In this document: piece by piece, positions 16,845-25,701 of the stretch | Layout: every line of letters begins with the position of its first letter | Position numbering within the stretch: the stretch's first letter is position 1 | Assembly: GCA_018365455.1 (NCBI GenBank) | Contig: JAGZJZ010000012.1 | Span: 1 to 64,000 of the forward strand | DNA length: 64,000 nucleotides | Source: Clostridiales bacterium | Lineage (GTDB): Bacteria > Bacillota > Clostridia > Lachnospirales > Lachnospiraceae | Reading direction: 5' to 3' | Notes under the pieces: generated by a model | The model's database searches: none | What the model saw: the letters and a program-made list of their open reading frames with translations, nothing else | Told to the model about the DNA's origin: nothing | Position numbers and translations under genes: made by a program

Positions 16845-18174
16845 ATACCGCATAACGGTATACTTCCCGCTTTCTGCGAAAGAAGAAGCAGGAAATAAAT
16901 ACCGTGAAGAACTCTGCCAAAGGCACTGCCATCCATACCCCATCTACACCTATGATATACGGCAGAATCAAAATGCAGCTCACAATAAATCCAAATGTAC
17001 GCATAAAGGAAATCGCCGCGGATATTTTACCGTTGGAAAATGCAGTAAACATACCGGATGCAAAAATATTCATTCCTGCGAACAGATAGTTAAAGGAAAA
17101 CAAGAAGAATCCTCTTCTGGCTATTTCATAGGTCGCTGATGTACGCGGTGTGAATATTTCTACGATAACAGGCGCACCCGCCAGTGCGATCATGGTGATT
17201 ACAACAGCGGACACTGCCACAAAACGGGTACAGATTTTATATATCCGCTGTAACAAAACCACATTTCCGCTTCCATAGTTGAAACTGAATACGGGCGCAA
17301 CACCAATGGTAAAGCCCAGATATAATGCATTAAACAAGAATTGTCCGTATAGAACTATGGTAATTGCAGCAACACCATTTTCCCCCAGAAACCGCAGCAT
17401 AATAACATTAAACAAAAAGGTAACCATTGCCGTAGACAGGTTCGTAACCATCTCCGAGGACCCATTCAGACAACTCTCTTTTAATACGGAAAAATCCATT
17501 TTGGGTTTTACAAAGTATAATTCTCTTCTTATTTTCCAAAAATAAATAAGACCTGCCACAGCAGGGATTGCCTGACCCATTCCCGTTGCCAGTGCGGCAC
17601 CGCCGATTCCCATCTGCAGCGGTCCCATAAAAACATAATCCAGTACTGCATTGACAAATCCTCCAAGCAGTGTCAGACCCAGCCCGATCATGGGTTTGCC
17701 CGCAGTCACAAAAAAAGACTGGAACAACAGTTGAAGTACACATGCCGGAGCGAATACAAGCAGCATCTGCAGATAAGAGATACTGTTTCCCATTATTTTA
17801 TCCGTAGCTCCCAGCATTTTCACCAGTGGCTCTATAAAAAGATTCCCCGCCACTAAGGACAAAATGCCGAAGATCAACCCGGACACTATAATTAAAGTAA
17901 AATTCTGTCTGGCTTCCTCCTGTTTCTTCTCCCCCATTTTTCTGGCTATAATTGCACTGCCTCCGGTAGCCAGCATAACGCCAACCGCTATGAGAATATT
18001 CACAGCAGGATAAACAATGTTTGTTGCTGAAAGAGCATCACTTCCAACAAACCTGGATATAAAGACACCATCTACAATCGTATACAGGGACATAAATACC
18101 ATCATTACCATAGTAGGCAGCGCAAATCGGAGCAGAGAAACAAAATTAAAATCTTTGGTAATTGAATTTTTCAT
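16843..18174 (-). CDS. MATE family efflux transporter
   Basis: A 443-residue protein with about twelve transmembrane helices in two homologous halves. It begins with FVSLLRFALPTMVMMVFMSLYTIVDGVFISRF-type sequence, the standard MATE opening with an Asp in helix 1. Family members expel cationic drugs in exchange for Na+ or H+. GAGGTG lies seven bases upstream of the ATG at 18174. It is divergent from a MerR-type regulator gene, and its promoter has the 19-base spacer with central palindrome typical of MerR control. It is therefore likely drug-induced. Confidence 0.93.
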   Translation of the reverse strand: MKNSITKDFNFVSLLRFALPTMVMMVFMSLYTIVDGVFISRFVGSDALSATNIVYPAVNILIAVGVMLATGGSAIIARKMGEKKQEEARQNFTLIIVSGLIFGILSLVAGNLFIEPLVKMLGATDKIMGNSISYLQMLLVFAPACVLQLLFQSFFVTAGKPMIGLGLTLLGGFVNAVLDYVFMGPLQMGIGGAALATGMGQAIPAVAGLIYFWKIRRELYFVKPKMDFSVLKESCLNGSSEMVTNLSTAMVTFLFNVIMLRFLGENGVAAITIVLYGQFLFNALYLGFTIGVAPVFSFNYGSGNVVLLQRIYKICTRFVAVSAVVITMIALAGAPVIVEIFTPRTSATYEIARRGFFLFSFNYLFAGMNIFASGMFTAFSNGKISAAISFMRTFGFIVSCILILPYIIGVDGVWMAVPLAEFFTVFISCFFFRRKREVYRYAV

Positions 18175-18217
18175 AATATAACACCTCTTTTTATTGCATT
18201 TTAACACTTTCTTTACT

Positions 18218-18248
18218 ATCATAAGGTATAGGGTTACCCTATAGTCAA
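18218..18248 (-). promoter_or_regulatory. MerR-type promoter/operator of the MATE gene
   Basis: Minus strand -35 TTGACT (18243-18248), a 19-base spacer and -10 TATGAT (18218-18223). A perfect 17-base palindrome (arms TATAGGGT and ACCCTATA, 18227-18243) fills the spacer. Overlong spacers with dyad symmetry are the hallmark of promoters activated by MerR-family proteins by DNA untwisting. Confidence 0.85.
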
Positions 18249-18306
18249 GATTTTTTTAAATAAACCCGGAAACCAGATAAATATCACTCTCAAAAAGGAA
18301 AATCCT

Positions 18307-19134
18307 ATGATAAACAAAGATCTATATCTCACAACAGGGGAATTTGCAAAACTTGCAGGCGTCACAAAGCATACTTTATTTCATTATGATAAAATTGGTC
18401 TTTTTTCACCTGAAATTAAACTGGACAACGAATACCGGTATTACTCTATTTCCCAGCTGGATGTGTTTGATGTCATCTGGAATCTGAAGGAACTGGATAT
18501 GCCTCTGTCCGACATCAAAAACTACTTGGACCATAAAAGTCCCCGGGCACTGATCACACTTCTGGAAGAAGAGGAAAAAATAATTGACCGGAAACTGGCA
18601 AAGCTTAAAAAGACCAAGAAATGGCTGCAGTTTAAATCAGATTTTATCCAAAAAGCTCTTCAAAAAGATTTCTCCAGGATCGAGTTATCCAAAATGGAAC
18701 CCCAGTACTATATCCTTACCCATACTTCCTCTTCCAATGACAAAGAACTGGCGAAAAAGATTGGAGAACTGGTTAATCTGGGCGAAAAGCTGGGGATTAA
18801 GAGTCCTTATGGCATTGGTTTTCTGCAGTATGGAACCAAGATTCACCAGGACATATACAACGATTACCGCAATATTTACCTGCTCCTGGATACACCGCCA
18901 AAAGGTGTCTCTTATACTCTGAAGCCAGGCGGAAGATATTTATACGGTTATCATCAGGGCAGCTGGAAACAAATCGGAAAAACATACCAGAGGATGCTCG
19001 CTTATGCCAGAGAACATGCACTTGAATTAGATGACCTCTTTTTTGAGGATTATCTACTGGATGAACTGACCGTTAACGGTCCGGACAATTATGTTATTCA
19101 GATTACCGTTTTCGTAAAAGAAAAGAGCCTCTGA
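18307..19134 (+). CDS. MerR-family transcriptional regulator (BltR/BmrR-like)
   Basis: A 275-residue protein: N-terminal MerR helix-turn-helix (residues 8-75: LTTGEFAKLAGVTKHTLFHY, then NEYRYYSISQLDVFDVI), a coiled-coil linker (about 80-120) and a C-terminal region of about 150 residues that could be a GyrI-like effector domain (YLLLDTPPKGVSYTLKPGG). This is the design of multidrug-sensing activators. AAGGA lies seven bases upstream of the ATG. It probably activates the divergent MATE gene. Confidence 0.9.
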   Translation: MINKDLYLTTGEFAKLAGVTKHTLFHYDKIGLFSPEIKLDNEYRYYSISQLDVFDVIWNLKELDMPLSDIKNYLDHKSPRALITLLEEEEKIIDRKLAKLKKTKKWLQFKSDFIQKALQKDFSRIELSKMEPQYYILTHTSSSNDKELAKKIGELVNLGEKLGIKSPYGIGFLQYGTKIHQDIYNDYRNIYLLLDTPPKGVSYTLKPGGRYLYGYHQGSWKQIGKTYQRMLAYAREHALELDDLFFEDYLLDELTVNGPDNYVIQITVFVKEKSL

Positions 19135-19160
19135 GGGCTCTGTATAAAGCTTTTCAGAAA

Positions 19161-19191
19161 CAAAAGGCATGGATTCGCTCCATGCCTTTTG
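19161..19191. terminator. Bidirectional terminator after merR-type gene
   Basis: CAAAAGGCATGGA (19161-19173) pairs perfectly with TCCATGCCTTTTG (19179-19191). It separates the MerR gene from the minus-strand DUF1622 gene. Confidence 0.8.
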
Positions 19192-19267
19192 CAAACTATA
19201 CTAATTTCTTTAGACCTCACTCTCATTGTTTTCCATGCCTGCCATACCGCATAAATACTGGATTGTA

Positions 19268-19615
19268 TCAGCTTTCTTCTTTCTTACTGATGTGAAGATC
19301 ATATTCCTTTTCTTCATTTTTAATTTCCCAGTGAATCAAAAATGTCAGGATCGCCCTGAGCGCAATGATTCCTGCTACCAGCACAATTTCTGAAATCTGG
19401 CGAACCACTACCGTTCTGAGTATTTCACTGCCCAGCTTAAATTCTAATCCCATCGCCAGCCCTTTTGCCAACCTAAGGCGGGTCTCCGGTTTTCTCCTGA
19501 TATAATTGATAATACCCTCGATACCGGTAAATGCAATCACACCCACCCCAATATACTCAAAGAGCAGCACTGCCAGGTTTACAATAGACACTAATGTGCT
19601 TTCCAAAAATTCCAT
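19268..19615 (-). CDS. DUF1622 membrane protein
   Basis: A 115-residue protein with two or three transmembrane helices (about residues 7-30 and 70-95). The stretch LAKGLAMGLEFKLGSEILRT is characteristic of the DUF1622 family. Function is unknown in the family. AAGGATAAGAGACA precedes the ATG. It lies 59 bases downstream of the gene for a secreted 318-residue protein on the same strand, possibly in one transcript. Confidence 0.8.
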   Translation of the reverse strand: MEFLESTLVSIVNLAVLLFEYIGVGVIAFTGIEGIINYIRRKPETRLRLAKGLAMGLEFKLGSEILRTVVVRQISEIVLVAGIIALRAILTFLIHWEIKNEEKEYDLHISKKEES

Positions 19616-19674
19616 TGTCTCTTATCCTTTCAGCTTTTATCTGTCCCCGTAAATCATTTCTAAAACTGCATGAA

Positions 19675-20631
19675 TTAGTTTTTACTCTTTGTTACAAAAC
19701 CATATTCTACCGTACCATTGTCCCATTTGGCGGTAACCTGGTAGGTATAACCTGCTTCTGCTGAAGGAATATAGAGTTCGCCGTCCTTCTCTTTTAATTC
19801 AACCTTTTCGCCTTCCGGTACGTCACTGCCTTCGCTATACTGCTTCTGTACGTCCTCAGTCCACCGAATCACTTCTACGCTGACTGGTTCTTTTGTAAAG
19901 GACAGCTTCACGTCAGTAGGTTCATTTAAGGTAAGATCGTTGATTTCCTTCCAGCCCAGAACAGGTGAAATGTCGGCCTTGGCTGTGTCTGTGGTACCGT
20001 CTTCTTTTTCATAGCTCCATTCATAACCGCCTGTGGTAATTGCTGCAGATACGATTGCTTCCGGCTGGCTGTACTCCGCTGAAAGGTATGGCGGTTCCGC
20101 AGGATCAGGCTCCTGGTATATCTGGTCAATCAATTCATTATACTGGTCCGCATCTTCCGGTTTTCCAGTCTGGTCAAGTACCATTTTCGTTACACCCGGA
20201 TATTGTCCAGGATAAGACTGCAGCATAATTCCATTGCCATAAATCTTCAGGATATTTCCTCTTGCCAGATCTTTCTGCTCAAGCTGTTTACCATCTTTGT
20301 CCACCAGTCCCCCTTCAGGAATCGGTGCCGTAAAAAGTGTTCCGTTTTTTGTATCAATAAATATAAAGTTATCCTCGCCATAGGTAAGATACATGGCCGT
20401 AATTACGTTTTCTTCCGAATTTTCGGATGATCCCTCTGTTTTTTCTTCCGTAGAATTTGTGGTACTTTCTGTTTTTTGTTCCGTCTGTGCCTCTGACGTC
20501 TGTTCTGTTTTACTCACTTTATCTTCAGAATTATTTTTCTTTTTTCCTGTCACCACTACCGCCGCTATAACTGCGATTACAACGAGCACTACGACTCCGG
20601 CAATGATATACTTCATGTTTTTATTTTTCAT
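19675..20631 (-). CDS. Membrane-anchored extracytoplasmic protein of unknown function
   Basis: The 318-residue protein has one N-terminal transmembrane helix (residues 8-28), then a Ser/Thr/Glu/Lys-rich low-complexity linker (about 30-75), then a folded external part. That part includes a stretch resembling small DUF3221/lipoprotein domains (GTLFTAPIPEGG, LARGNILKIYGNGIMLQSYPGQYP) and a C-terminal beta-rich region ending in YTYQVTAKWDNGTVEYGFVTK. I do not recognise a family with confidence. AAGGAG precedes the ATG. The neighbour downstream is the DUF1622 gene. Confidence 0.75.
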   Translation of the reverse strand: MKNKNMKYIIAGVVVLVVIAVIAAVVVTGKKKNNSEDKVSKTEQTSEAQTEQKTESTTNSTEEKTEGSSENSEENVITAMYLTYGEDNFIFIDTKNGTLFTAPIPEGGLVDKDGKQLEQKDLARGNILKIYGNGIMLQSYPGQYPGVTKMVLDQTGKPEDADQYNELIDQIYQEPDPAEPPYLSAEYSQPEAIVSAAITTGGYEWSYEKEDGTTDTAKADISPVLGWKEINDLTLNEPTDVKLSFTKEPVSVEVIRWTEDVQKQYSEGSDVPEGEKVELKEKDGELYIPSAEAGYTYQVTAKWDNGTVEYGFVTKSKN

Positions 20632-20755
20632 GTTCGTTTTCTCCTTTACTCTGATTATGAACAGTATCAGTTAATATCATACTATATAACATGATATTTA
20701 TAAAGAAGAATTACAATTTTAACGAAATAAACTTATAAATTCAGAAAATAGGGTA

Positions 20756-21721
20756 TTATTCTTTTCTGCCCATTAACTGGTCAAACATTTCAGCGCAGCG
20801 AATTGTCATTTCATGAGGCGCTGTCTTGCTCTGCACCTCACCCCGTCTCACGCAGTCAACCATCTCCTGTATTTCAAAGACAAATCCATTTTCCGTTTGA
20901 TCCTGAAAGTGCACCGGTTCCTCCTGGTCACGGTATAAGATGCATTCCTGGCCGTAATGTACCAGTGGAACCACGATTTTGCCATCCGTTCCATAAAATA
21001 CCGCTTCATCGTTAAATCTGGCTGCTATGCTTGCATGCATATTCGCAATACAATTGTCGTATAAAATGGATATCTGTTCCGTCTTATCCACTCCTGTCTC
21101 AGACCGAATCATATATGTATGCATATCCCGAATGGGACGATCCAGGAAATAGGTCATCAGCTCAAAGCAATAGACCGTCACATCCGTTGCCGCACCGCCA
21201 GCCAGTTCCGGGTTGTTGAAGCGGTTCTTAGGATCATTGCCTGCCGGGAATCCAATGTTTATTTCCGCCAGTTCCACATTTCCAATTTTTCCTTCTTCCA
21301 GCCAATGTTTTGCAACTATGTTATGGGGCAGGAATCTGGACCACATGCCCTCCATAACAAATACCCCCAGCTCTTTAGACCTTCGGAAAACTTCCTCTGC
21401 CTCTTTTGCATTTACCAGCATTGCCTTCTCACAAAGCACTGGTTTTTTATAATCCAGGCAGAGCATGGTAAGTTCAAAATGATAATTAGGCGTTGTCGCA
21501 ATATAGACTCCATCCGGGTCAGCATCCTTTAACATCTGTTCATAACTGTCATAAGCCTTTGCTACATGGTTCTTCTTTGCAAACTGCTCCGCCCGTTCCA
21601 GGCTTTTACTGGCTACCGCCACAACTTCCATATTCTCCAGCCGGTTAACCGCATCACAAAATTTTTCTGCTATTCCCCCTGCTCCCATAATTGCAAAACG
21701 AAATATTTTCTCCTGTTCCAT
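20756..21721 (-). CDS. Gfo/Idh/MocA-family NAD(P)-dependent oxidoreductase
   Basis: A 321-residue dehydrogenase with the Rossmann motif FAIMGAGGIAEKF at the N terminus, the family signature CEKAMLVNAKEAEEV (its EK is the usual EKP-type catalytic motif, here EKA) and a C-terminal substrate domain with GGAATDVTVYCFELMTYFL. Members oxidise or reduce sugars, inositols or dihydrodiols; the substrate here is unknown. GGGAGG precedes the ATG at 21721. It follows murA after a terminator, so it is probably transcribed alone. Confidence 0.9.
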   Translation of the reverse strand: MEQEKIFRFAIMGAGGIAEKFCDAVNRLENMEVVAVASKSLERAEQFAKKNHVAKAYDSYEQMLKDADPDGVYIATTPNYHFELTMLCLDYKKPVLCEKAMLVNAKEAEEVFRRSKELGVFVMEGMWSRFLPHNIVAKHWLEEGKIGNVELAEINIGFPAGNDPKNRFNNPELAGGAATDVTVYCFELMTYFLDRPIRDMHTYMIRSETGVDKTEQISILYDNCIANMHASIAARFNDEAVFYGTDGKIVVPLVHYGQECILYRDQEEPVHFQDQTENGFVFEIQEMVDCVRRGEVQSKTAPHEMTIRCAEMFDQLMGRKE

Positions 21722-21812
21722 CTTGAAATCCTCCCATATTTTATTAAAATGCAAAGAAATAATTCTTTGTGTACAACCTTTTATCCCATTTTCCCAAAAA
21801 TAAACAAAGAAA

Positions 21813-21841
21813 GGACAAAGGATTTAAAAAATCCTCCGTCC
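21813..21841 (-). terminator. murA terminator
   Basis: On the minus strand GGACGGAGGATTT pairs with AAATCCTTTGTCC and is followed by TTTCTTTGTTT, directly after murA. Confidence 0.75.
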
Positions 21842-21860
21842 CTGACTGCTATATGGTGTT

Positions 21861-23153
21861 TCAACCAATTCTAAGTTTAAATTTCTGTATTTCCTTTTCG
21901 CTGGACACTTTCTCTATTTCAGCTCCAAGCCCACGAAGTTTATCTTCAAAACTCTCATAGCCACGCTGAATGTAAACGATATCATCTACAATCGTAATTC
22001 CTTCTGCTGCAAGTCCTGCAATTACAAGGGCTGCCCCAGCTCTCAAATCCGGTGCGCTCACCTGTGCACCTGTCAGTTTGTCCACTCCGTAGATAACTGC
22101 CGTATTACCTTCAACCTTAACAGTTGCTCCCATTCTCGCAAGCTCATCCACATACTTAAAACGATTCTCAAAGATGCTCTCCGTTACAATACTGGTCCCT
22201 GTTGCCAGTGCCAGGGTAACTCCGATCTGGGGCTGCATATCCGTAGGATATCCAGGATATGGTAATGTCTTAACATTGGTATTGCGTAACTGTTTTGACG
22301 CGACAACGCGTACCGCATCATCAAATTCTTCAACTTCACAGCCAATTTCAATTAATTTTGCTGTTGTGGCTTCCAAATGCTTTGGAATCACATTTCTCAC
22401 CATAACATCACCCTTCGTTGCTGCTGCTGCAAACATGAAGGTTCCTGCTTCTATCTGATCCGGAATAATGGAATATTCTGTTTTATGAAGCTTCTCAACA
22501 CCGCGGATACGGATCACATCGGTACCTGCGCCTTTGATATTTGCTCCCATACTATTCAGGAAGTTTGCCACATCAACTACATGAGGCTCTCTCGCTGAAT
22601 TCTCAATAATGGTATATCCTTCCGCCATAGTAGCCGCCATCATAATATTGATTGTAGCACCAACGGAAACGGTATCTAAAAAGATATGCTTACCAACGAG
22701 TCTGTCCGCCTGGGCAACAATTGCACCATGCTGAATGCTCACCTTTGCTCCTAATGCCTTAAAGCCTTTCAAATGCAAATCAATCGGTCTGCTTCCGATA
22801 TTGCATCCTCCCGGCAGAGGTACTTCTGCCCTCTTGTATTTTCCTAATAACGCTCCTAATAAATAGTAAGAGGCTCTTATCTTCTTTATGAACTCATAAT
22901 CCACGCTGACACTGCCAATCATGGAGCCATTAATTAAAACTGCGCTCCTGCTTACTCGTTCCACCTTGGCGCCAATTACACTGATAGCTTCTAACAGTAC
23001 ATTCACGTCCTGTACATCTGGTAAATTTTCTACTAGTATGGTCTCATCTGTCATAATTGCGGCCGCAAGGATTCCAAGCGCTGCATTCTTAGCCCCACCG
23101 ATTTCAACATCACCTACCAGTGGGTTACCGCCTTTAATAATATATTGTTCCAT
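21861..23153 (-). CDS. murA: UDP-N-acetylglucosamine 1-carboxyvinyltransferase (MurA)
   Basis: A 430-residue enzyme that transfers enolpyruvate from PEP to UDP-GlcNAc, the first committed step of peptidoglycan synthesis. The N terminus KGGNPLVGDVEIGGAKNAAL has the conserved KN pair. The catalytic loop PLPGGCNIGSRPIDLHLKGF keeps Cys117, the target of fosfomycin, and GYPTDMQPQ is conserved in the C-terminal domain. Length is standard. GAGGTG lies just upstream of the ATG. Many Firmicutes carry two MurA genes; this may be either. Confidence 0.97.
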   Translation of the reverse strand: MEQYIIKGGNPLVGDVEIGGAKNAALGILAAAIMTDETILVENLPDVQDVNVLLEAISVIGAKVERVSRSAVLINGSMIGSVSVDYEFIKKIRASYYLLGALLGKYKRAEVPLPGGCNIGSRPIDLHLKGFKALGAKVSIQHGAIVAQADRLVGKHIFLDTVSVGATINIMMAATMAEGYTIIENSAREPHVVDVANFLNSMGANIKGAGTDVIRIRGVEKLHKTEYSIIPDQIEAGTFMFAAAATKGDVMVRNVIPKHLEATTAKLIEIGCEVEEFDDAVRVVASKQLRNTNVKTLPYPGYPTDMQPQIGVTLALATGTSIVTESIFENRFKYVDELARMGATVKVEGNTAVIYGVDKLTGAQVSAPDLRAGAALVIAGLAAEGITIVDDIVYIQRGYESFEDKLRGLGAEIEKVSSEKEIQKFKLRIG

Positions 23154-23253
23154 AGGACACCTCTATACTTATTTATACTCTCTTCAAATCTACAGACAAA
23201 AACGACCCCTCGAATTTTGTCTCACTGTTACCCCTTTAAAATATCTAAACTAT

Positions 23254-23281
23254 ATTATATCACATTCTTTACTTTTGTAAA
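23254..23281 (-). promoter_or_regulatory. murA promoter
   Basis: Minus strand TTTACA (23276-23281), 16 bases, TATAAT (23254-23259), about 100 bases upstream of the murA start. The remaining AT-rich sequence up to the aroK stop (23409) shows nothing else clear. Confidence 0.6.
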
Positions 23282-23408
23282 CAAAAATTAAAATTTAAGT
23301 AATTTTTTCCATATATCTTTCAAAAAAAATACAATCAAAAAGTATTTCCTGTGCACTATTACCCCTAAAATATGGCAAAATGTTACAAAATTATGTATTT
23401 CTATTTGT

Positions 23409-23948
23409 CTATTTTTTCCTGCGCTTCGATCTGTCTCCAGGTGCAATCCCCAATTTCTTCAGACCTTCCACAACTGCATCCAGTGTCTCTTCCACCGTTA
23501 AACCGGCCTCATTGACAACAATATCTGCATATTTATCATAAAGCGGCGTCCGCTCATCAAACAGATTCGAAAGTGTCTGACCCTCTCTCAGAACGACACC
23601 GCGCCCTTTCAGGTCACCCAGACGCTTTGACAAAGGTTCGTAATCCAATTGTAAATATATTACAGTTCCAATGCGGCTTAAGTTCTCCATTGCCTCTTTT
23701 CCGTATACCACGCTGCCTCCGGTAGCGATTACGGCATTTTCTTCCTGAATCCGGCTGTTCACCCTGTTTTCAATCTCAATAAACCCATCTACACCGTCTT
23801 CTTCAATAATCTCCCGAAGCAGTCTGTCTTCCTGCTCCTGAATCAATATATCTGCATCTACGAAATGATATCCCAGCACTTTAGCCAGAATTACCCCGAC
23901 AGTACTTTTGCCTACGCCCGGCATTCCGATTAAAACCACGTTACTCAT
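23409..23948 (-). CDS. aroK: Shikimate kinase
   Basis: A 179-residue P-loop kinase. Walker A is GMPGVGKSTVG, the shikimate-binding DAD motif is seen as FVDADILIQEQ, and ATGGSVVY is the conserved GG motif. It phosphorylates shikimate in the chorismate (aromatic amino acid) pathway. A basic C-terminal tail (GDRSKRRKK) is slightly longer than usual. GAGGTATACAA precedes the ATG. It stands alone, away from other aro genes, behind a structured leader. Confidence 0.93.
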   Translation of the reverse strand: MSNVVLIGMPGVGKSTVGVILAKVLGYHFVDADILIQEQEDRLLREIIEEDGVDGFIEIENRVNSRIQEENAVIATGGSVVYGKEAMENLSRIGTVIYLQLDYEPLSKRLGDLKGRGVVLREGQTLSNLFDERTPLYDKYADIVVNEAGLTVEETLDAVVEGLKKLGIAPGDRSKRRKK

Positions 23949-24104
23949 TTGTATACCTCATTCACTTATTTCCGCTGGCAGCGTTCCGTATTAGCACTCT
24001 TGCAAATCCATCCGGCTGCGGCTGCGAGGATCAGATCTCCAAACGATTACGGCTGGGGTATCTGATTGTTGTTACATCTTAACATAGAAACTCTGTTGTT
24101 GCAA
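23949..24104 (-). promoter_or_regulatory. aroK promoter and GC-rich structured leader
   Basis: Minus strand promoter TTGCAA (24099-24104), 17 bases, TAAGAT (24076-24081). The leader of about 120 bases is distinctly richer in G+C than its surroundings and contains ATCAGAT/ATCTGAT arms (about 24030-24066) and CGCAGCCGCAGCCGG. I cannot assign it to a known riboswitch class. Confidence 0.5.
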
Positions 24105-24119
24105 GCTTACAATCAAAAT

Positions 24120-24158
24120 GCAGCCTTATATCAGGGTTTTAACCCCATATAAGACTGC
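24120..24158. terminator. Terminator hairpin after permease-prefix gene
   Basis: GCAG-CTTATAT arms pair across a 24120-24158 hairpin with internal GGGTT/AACCC. It has a T-rich tail on the plus strand (TTTT) and ATTTTGATT on the minus strand, so it ends the padR operon. Confidence 0.7.
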
Positions 24159-24175
24159 TTTTCAAACTCCTTTGC

Positions 24176-24252
24176 GGATGCTGTTCTGATGCTATTCCGA
24201 TGCTGCTCTATGCTATTCCGGTGCTATTATGATGCTCTGCTTAAGCATTTCC
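24176..24252. repeat. Degenerate about 22-bp repeats overlapping the gene's stop codon
   Basis: GATGCTGTTCTGATGCTATTCC (24177-24198) and a 21-base version (24199-24219) are followed by a weaker copy that runs through the stop codon of the permease-prefix gene (about 24231-24252; 16 of 22 positions match). The array is therefore continuous with the coding 3' end. Confidence 0.6.
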
Positions 24253-25206
24253 TTTAAGGCTGGAATAAGCCGATGCAAAGATTCCGAACAAGATACCGGC
24301 TGCCGGAAAGACAAGCCAGCATATTTTCCATCCTCCAAATCCAATTCCCCAAATGAGAAAAATCAAAGCTGCAATAGGAAATACAACTGCTGCCACAGCT
24401 CCGATTACTTTGTTTTTCCGCTGCTCTTCTACGGCGAATTCTTCAATTTTCAGAAGGCGTTTGCAGCATTCAGACCTTGTTCCAAATACAATAAACAGGT
24501 ATACCGCCGCTGCAATCATAATCAGTAAAAGACTGACTCCTGCAACAGATGCCTTGTCATTCATAAATCTGCCCAATATGACCGGAATCGGAGATGCAAT
24601 ACACAGGCCTACACCAACAATTACAGAAATAATCATTGCCGGTCTTTCCTGTTCGATTAAGCTTTCCAGAAATGCCTTTGTTTCATATGATATCTGAAAT
24701 TCACCTTTTTCAATATTTTTATATTTTTCCAGTGAAAAACCGGAATATATAAATAATCCTACCGAAATAATGATTACGAAAAGCAGTGGAAACAGTGTGA
24801 TGCTGACCAACAGATTTTCGTTCATCCCACGGTCATCCAAAAGCCCGAACATAAGCACCATGTATGCCACTCCCAGCAGAATGATATCCACTCCCACCGC
24901 CACCAGCTTTGCACTTTTCTTGCTCTTTTTCAGATATTCGTCTACTTCTGCACTGGTCATCTGGTTATAATCGCTGCGGCTGGCAGCACTCTGCGGATCA
25001 ATTCCAAATTCTTTTATCAGCTCATCAATATTGCCAAATTCAGAGATTACAATTCCTACCGCTTCATTTTCGGTCTTACCATCCCTTTTTAATTCCTGGT
25101 ATTTCTCTTCCATATTACACAGAATTTCTTCCTTCAGCTGTTCCATCTCCCTGGACATCATAAGTCCCCGAAACATGGTATCCACATATGTTCTAATCGT
25201 ATCCAT
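24241..25206 (-). CDS. Permease-prefix-domain membrane protein (DUF1700-like)
   Basis: A 321-residue protein. The N-terminal 75 residues (VDTMFRGLMMSREMEQLKEEILCNMEEKYQEL...GIVISEFGNIDELIKEFG) are the permease-prefix helical domain. Six transmembrane helices follow (two near 105-165, two near 200-240, two near 265-310). Its ATG shares one base with the PadR stop codon, so the pair is translationally coupled. PadR plus such proteins are widespread in Firmicutes, often in envelope-stress responses; the exact role is unknown. Confidence 0.82.
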   Translation of the reverse strand: MDTIRTYVDTMFRGLMMSREMEQLKEEILCNMEEKYQELKRDGKTENEAVGIVISEFGNIDELIKEFGIDPQSAASRSDYNQMTSAEVDEYLKKSKKSAKLVAVGVDIILLGVAYMVLMFGLLDDRGMNENLLVSITLFPLLFVIIISVGLFIYSGFSLEKYKNIEKGEFQISYETKAFLESLIEQERPAMIISVIVGVGLCIASPIPVILGRFMNDKASVAGVSLLLIMIAAAVYLFIVFGTRSECCKRLLKIEEFAVEEQRKNKVIGAVAAVVFPIAALIFLIWGIGFGGWKICWLVFPAAGILFGIFASAYSSLKGNA

Positions 25207-25535
25207 CAGCTCATCTCCTTTAAAAATTTATTAATTACTTCCTTTGTCAATTTCCATTCTTCGCACTTTTCACTGAGGTATTTCTTTCCGGTATCTGTAA
25301 TTCTAAAATAAGTCCTTCTTTTTCCGTAGGTCTCATCTCCAAAATAGGATTCAATATATCCATTCTTCTCCAAACGGTTAAAAGCGGAATAGAGTGTTGT
25401 TTCCTTCATTACGTATTTTTCATCTGAGATCCGCTTGATTTCCTTGGAAATTTCATACCCATAGGAATCCCCCTTTGACAGGATACTTAGAAGAATTGAG
25501 TCATTATAACCCCTTAAAACATCGCTGCTGATCAA
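25206..25535 (-). CDS. PadR-family transcriptional regulator
   Basis: A 109-residue winged-helix regulator with the PadR signature (LSILSKGDSYGYEISKEI, ETTLYSAFNRLEKNGYIES, RTYFRITDTGKKYLSE). The start is a TTG at 25535 behind a G-rich site; the N terminus MISSDVLRGYND is characteristic of the family and supports this uncommon start codon. It probably represses its own operon through inverted repeats around the promoter. Confidence 0.9.
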   Translation of the reverse strand: MISSDVLRGYNDSILLSILSKGDSYGYEISKEIKRISDEKYVMKETTLYSAFNRLEKNGYIESYFGDETYGKRRTYFRITDTGKKYLSEKCEEWKLTKEVINKFLKEMS

Positions 25536-25564
25536 ATCCCCGCCCCCTGTTCTTCATCACGTAG

Positions 25565-25618
25565 AGTAATTACTTTATCTGATGAAGTAATCATAACACA
25601 ATTACTCCATCACGTAAA
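25565..25618 (-). promoter_or_regulatory. padR promoter with candidate operators
   Basis: Minus strand TTTACG (25613-25618), 17 bases, TATGAT (25590-25595). AGTAAT (25586-25591) and ATTACT (25601-25606) form an inverted repeat over the -10 and spacer, and AGTAATTACT (25565-25574) is a ten-base palindrome just downstream. Confidence 0.6.
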
Positions 25619-25646
25619 GTACTTTTTTATTTTTATGCAATAAAAT

Positions 25647-25672
25647 GGAGATATTGAATGAACAATATCCCC
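25647..25672 (-). terminator. Terminator of the hybrid kinase gene
   Basis: On the minus strand GGGGATATTG pairs with CAATATCTCC (one G-U) and is followed by ATTTTATT. Confidence 0.7.
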
Positions 25673-25701
25673 ATACTTCCGCTGCCTGTTATTCTGTTGC
25701 T

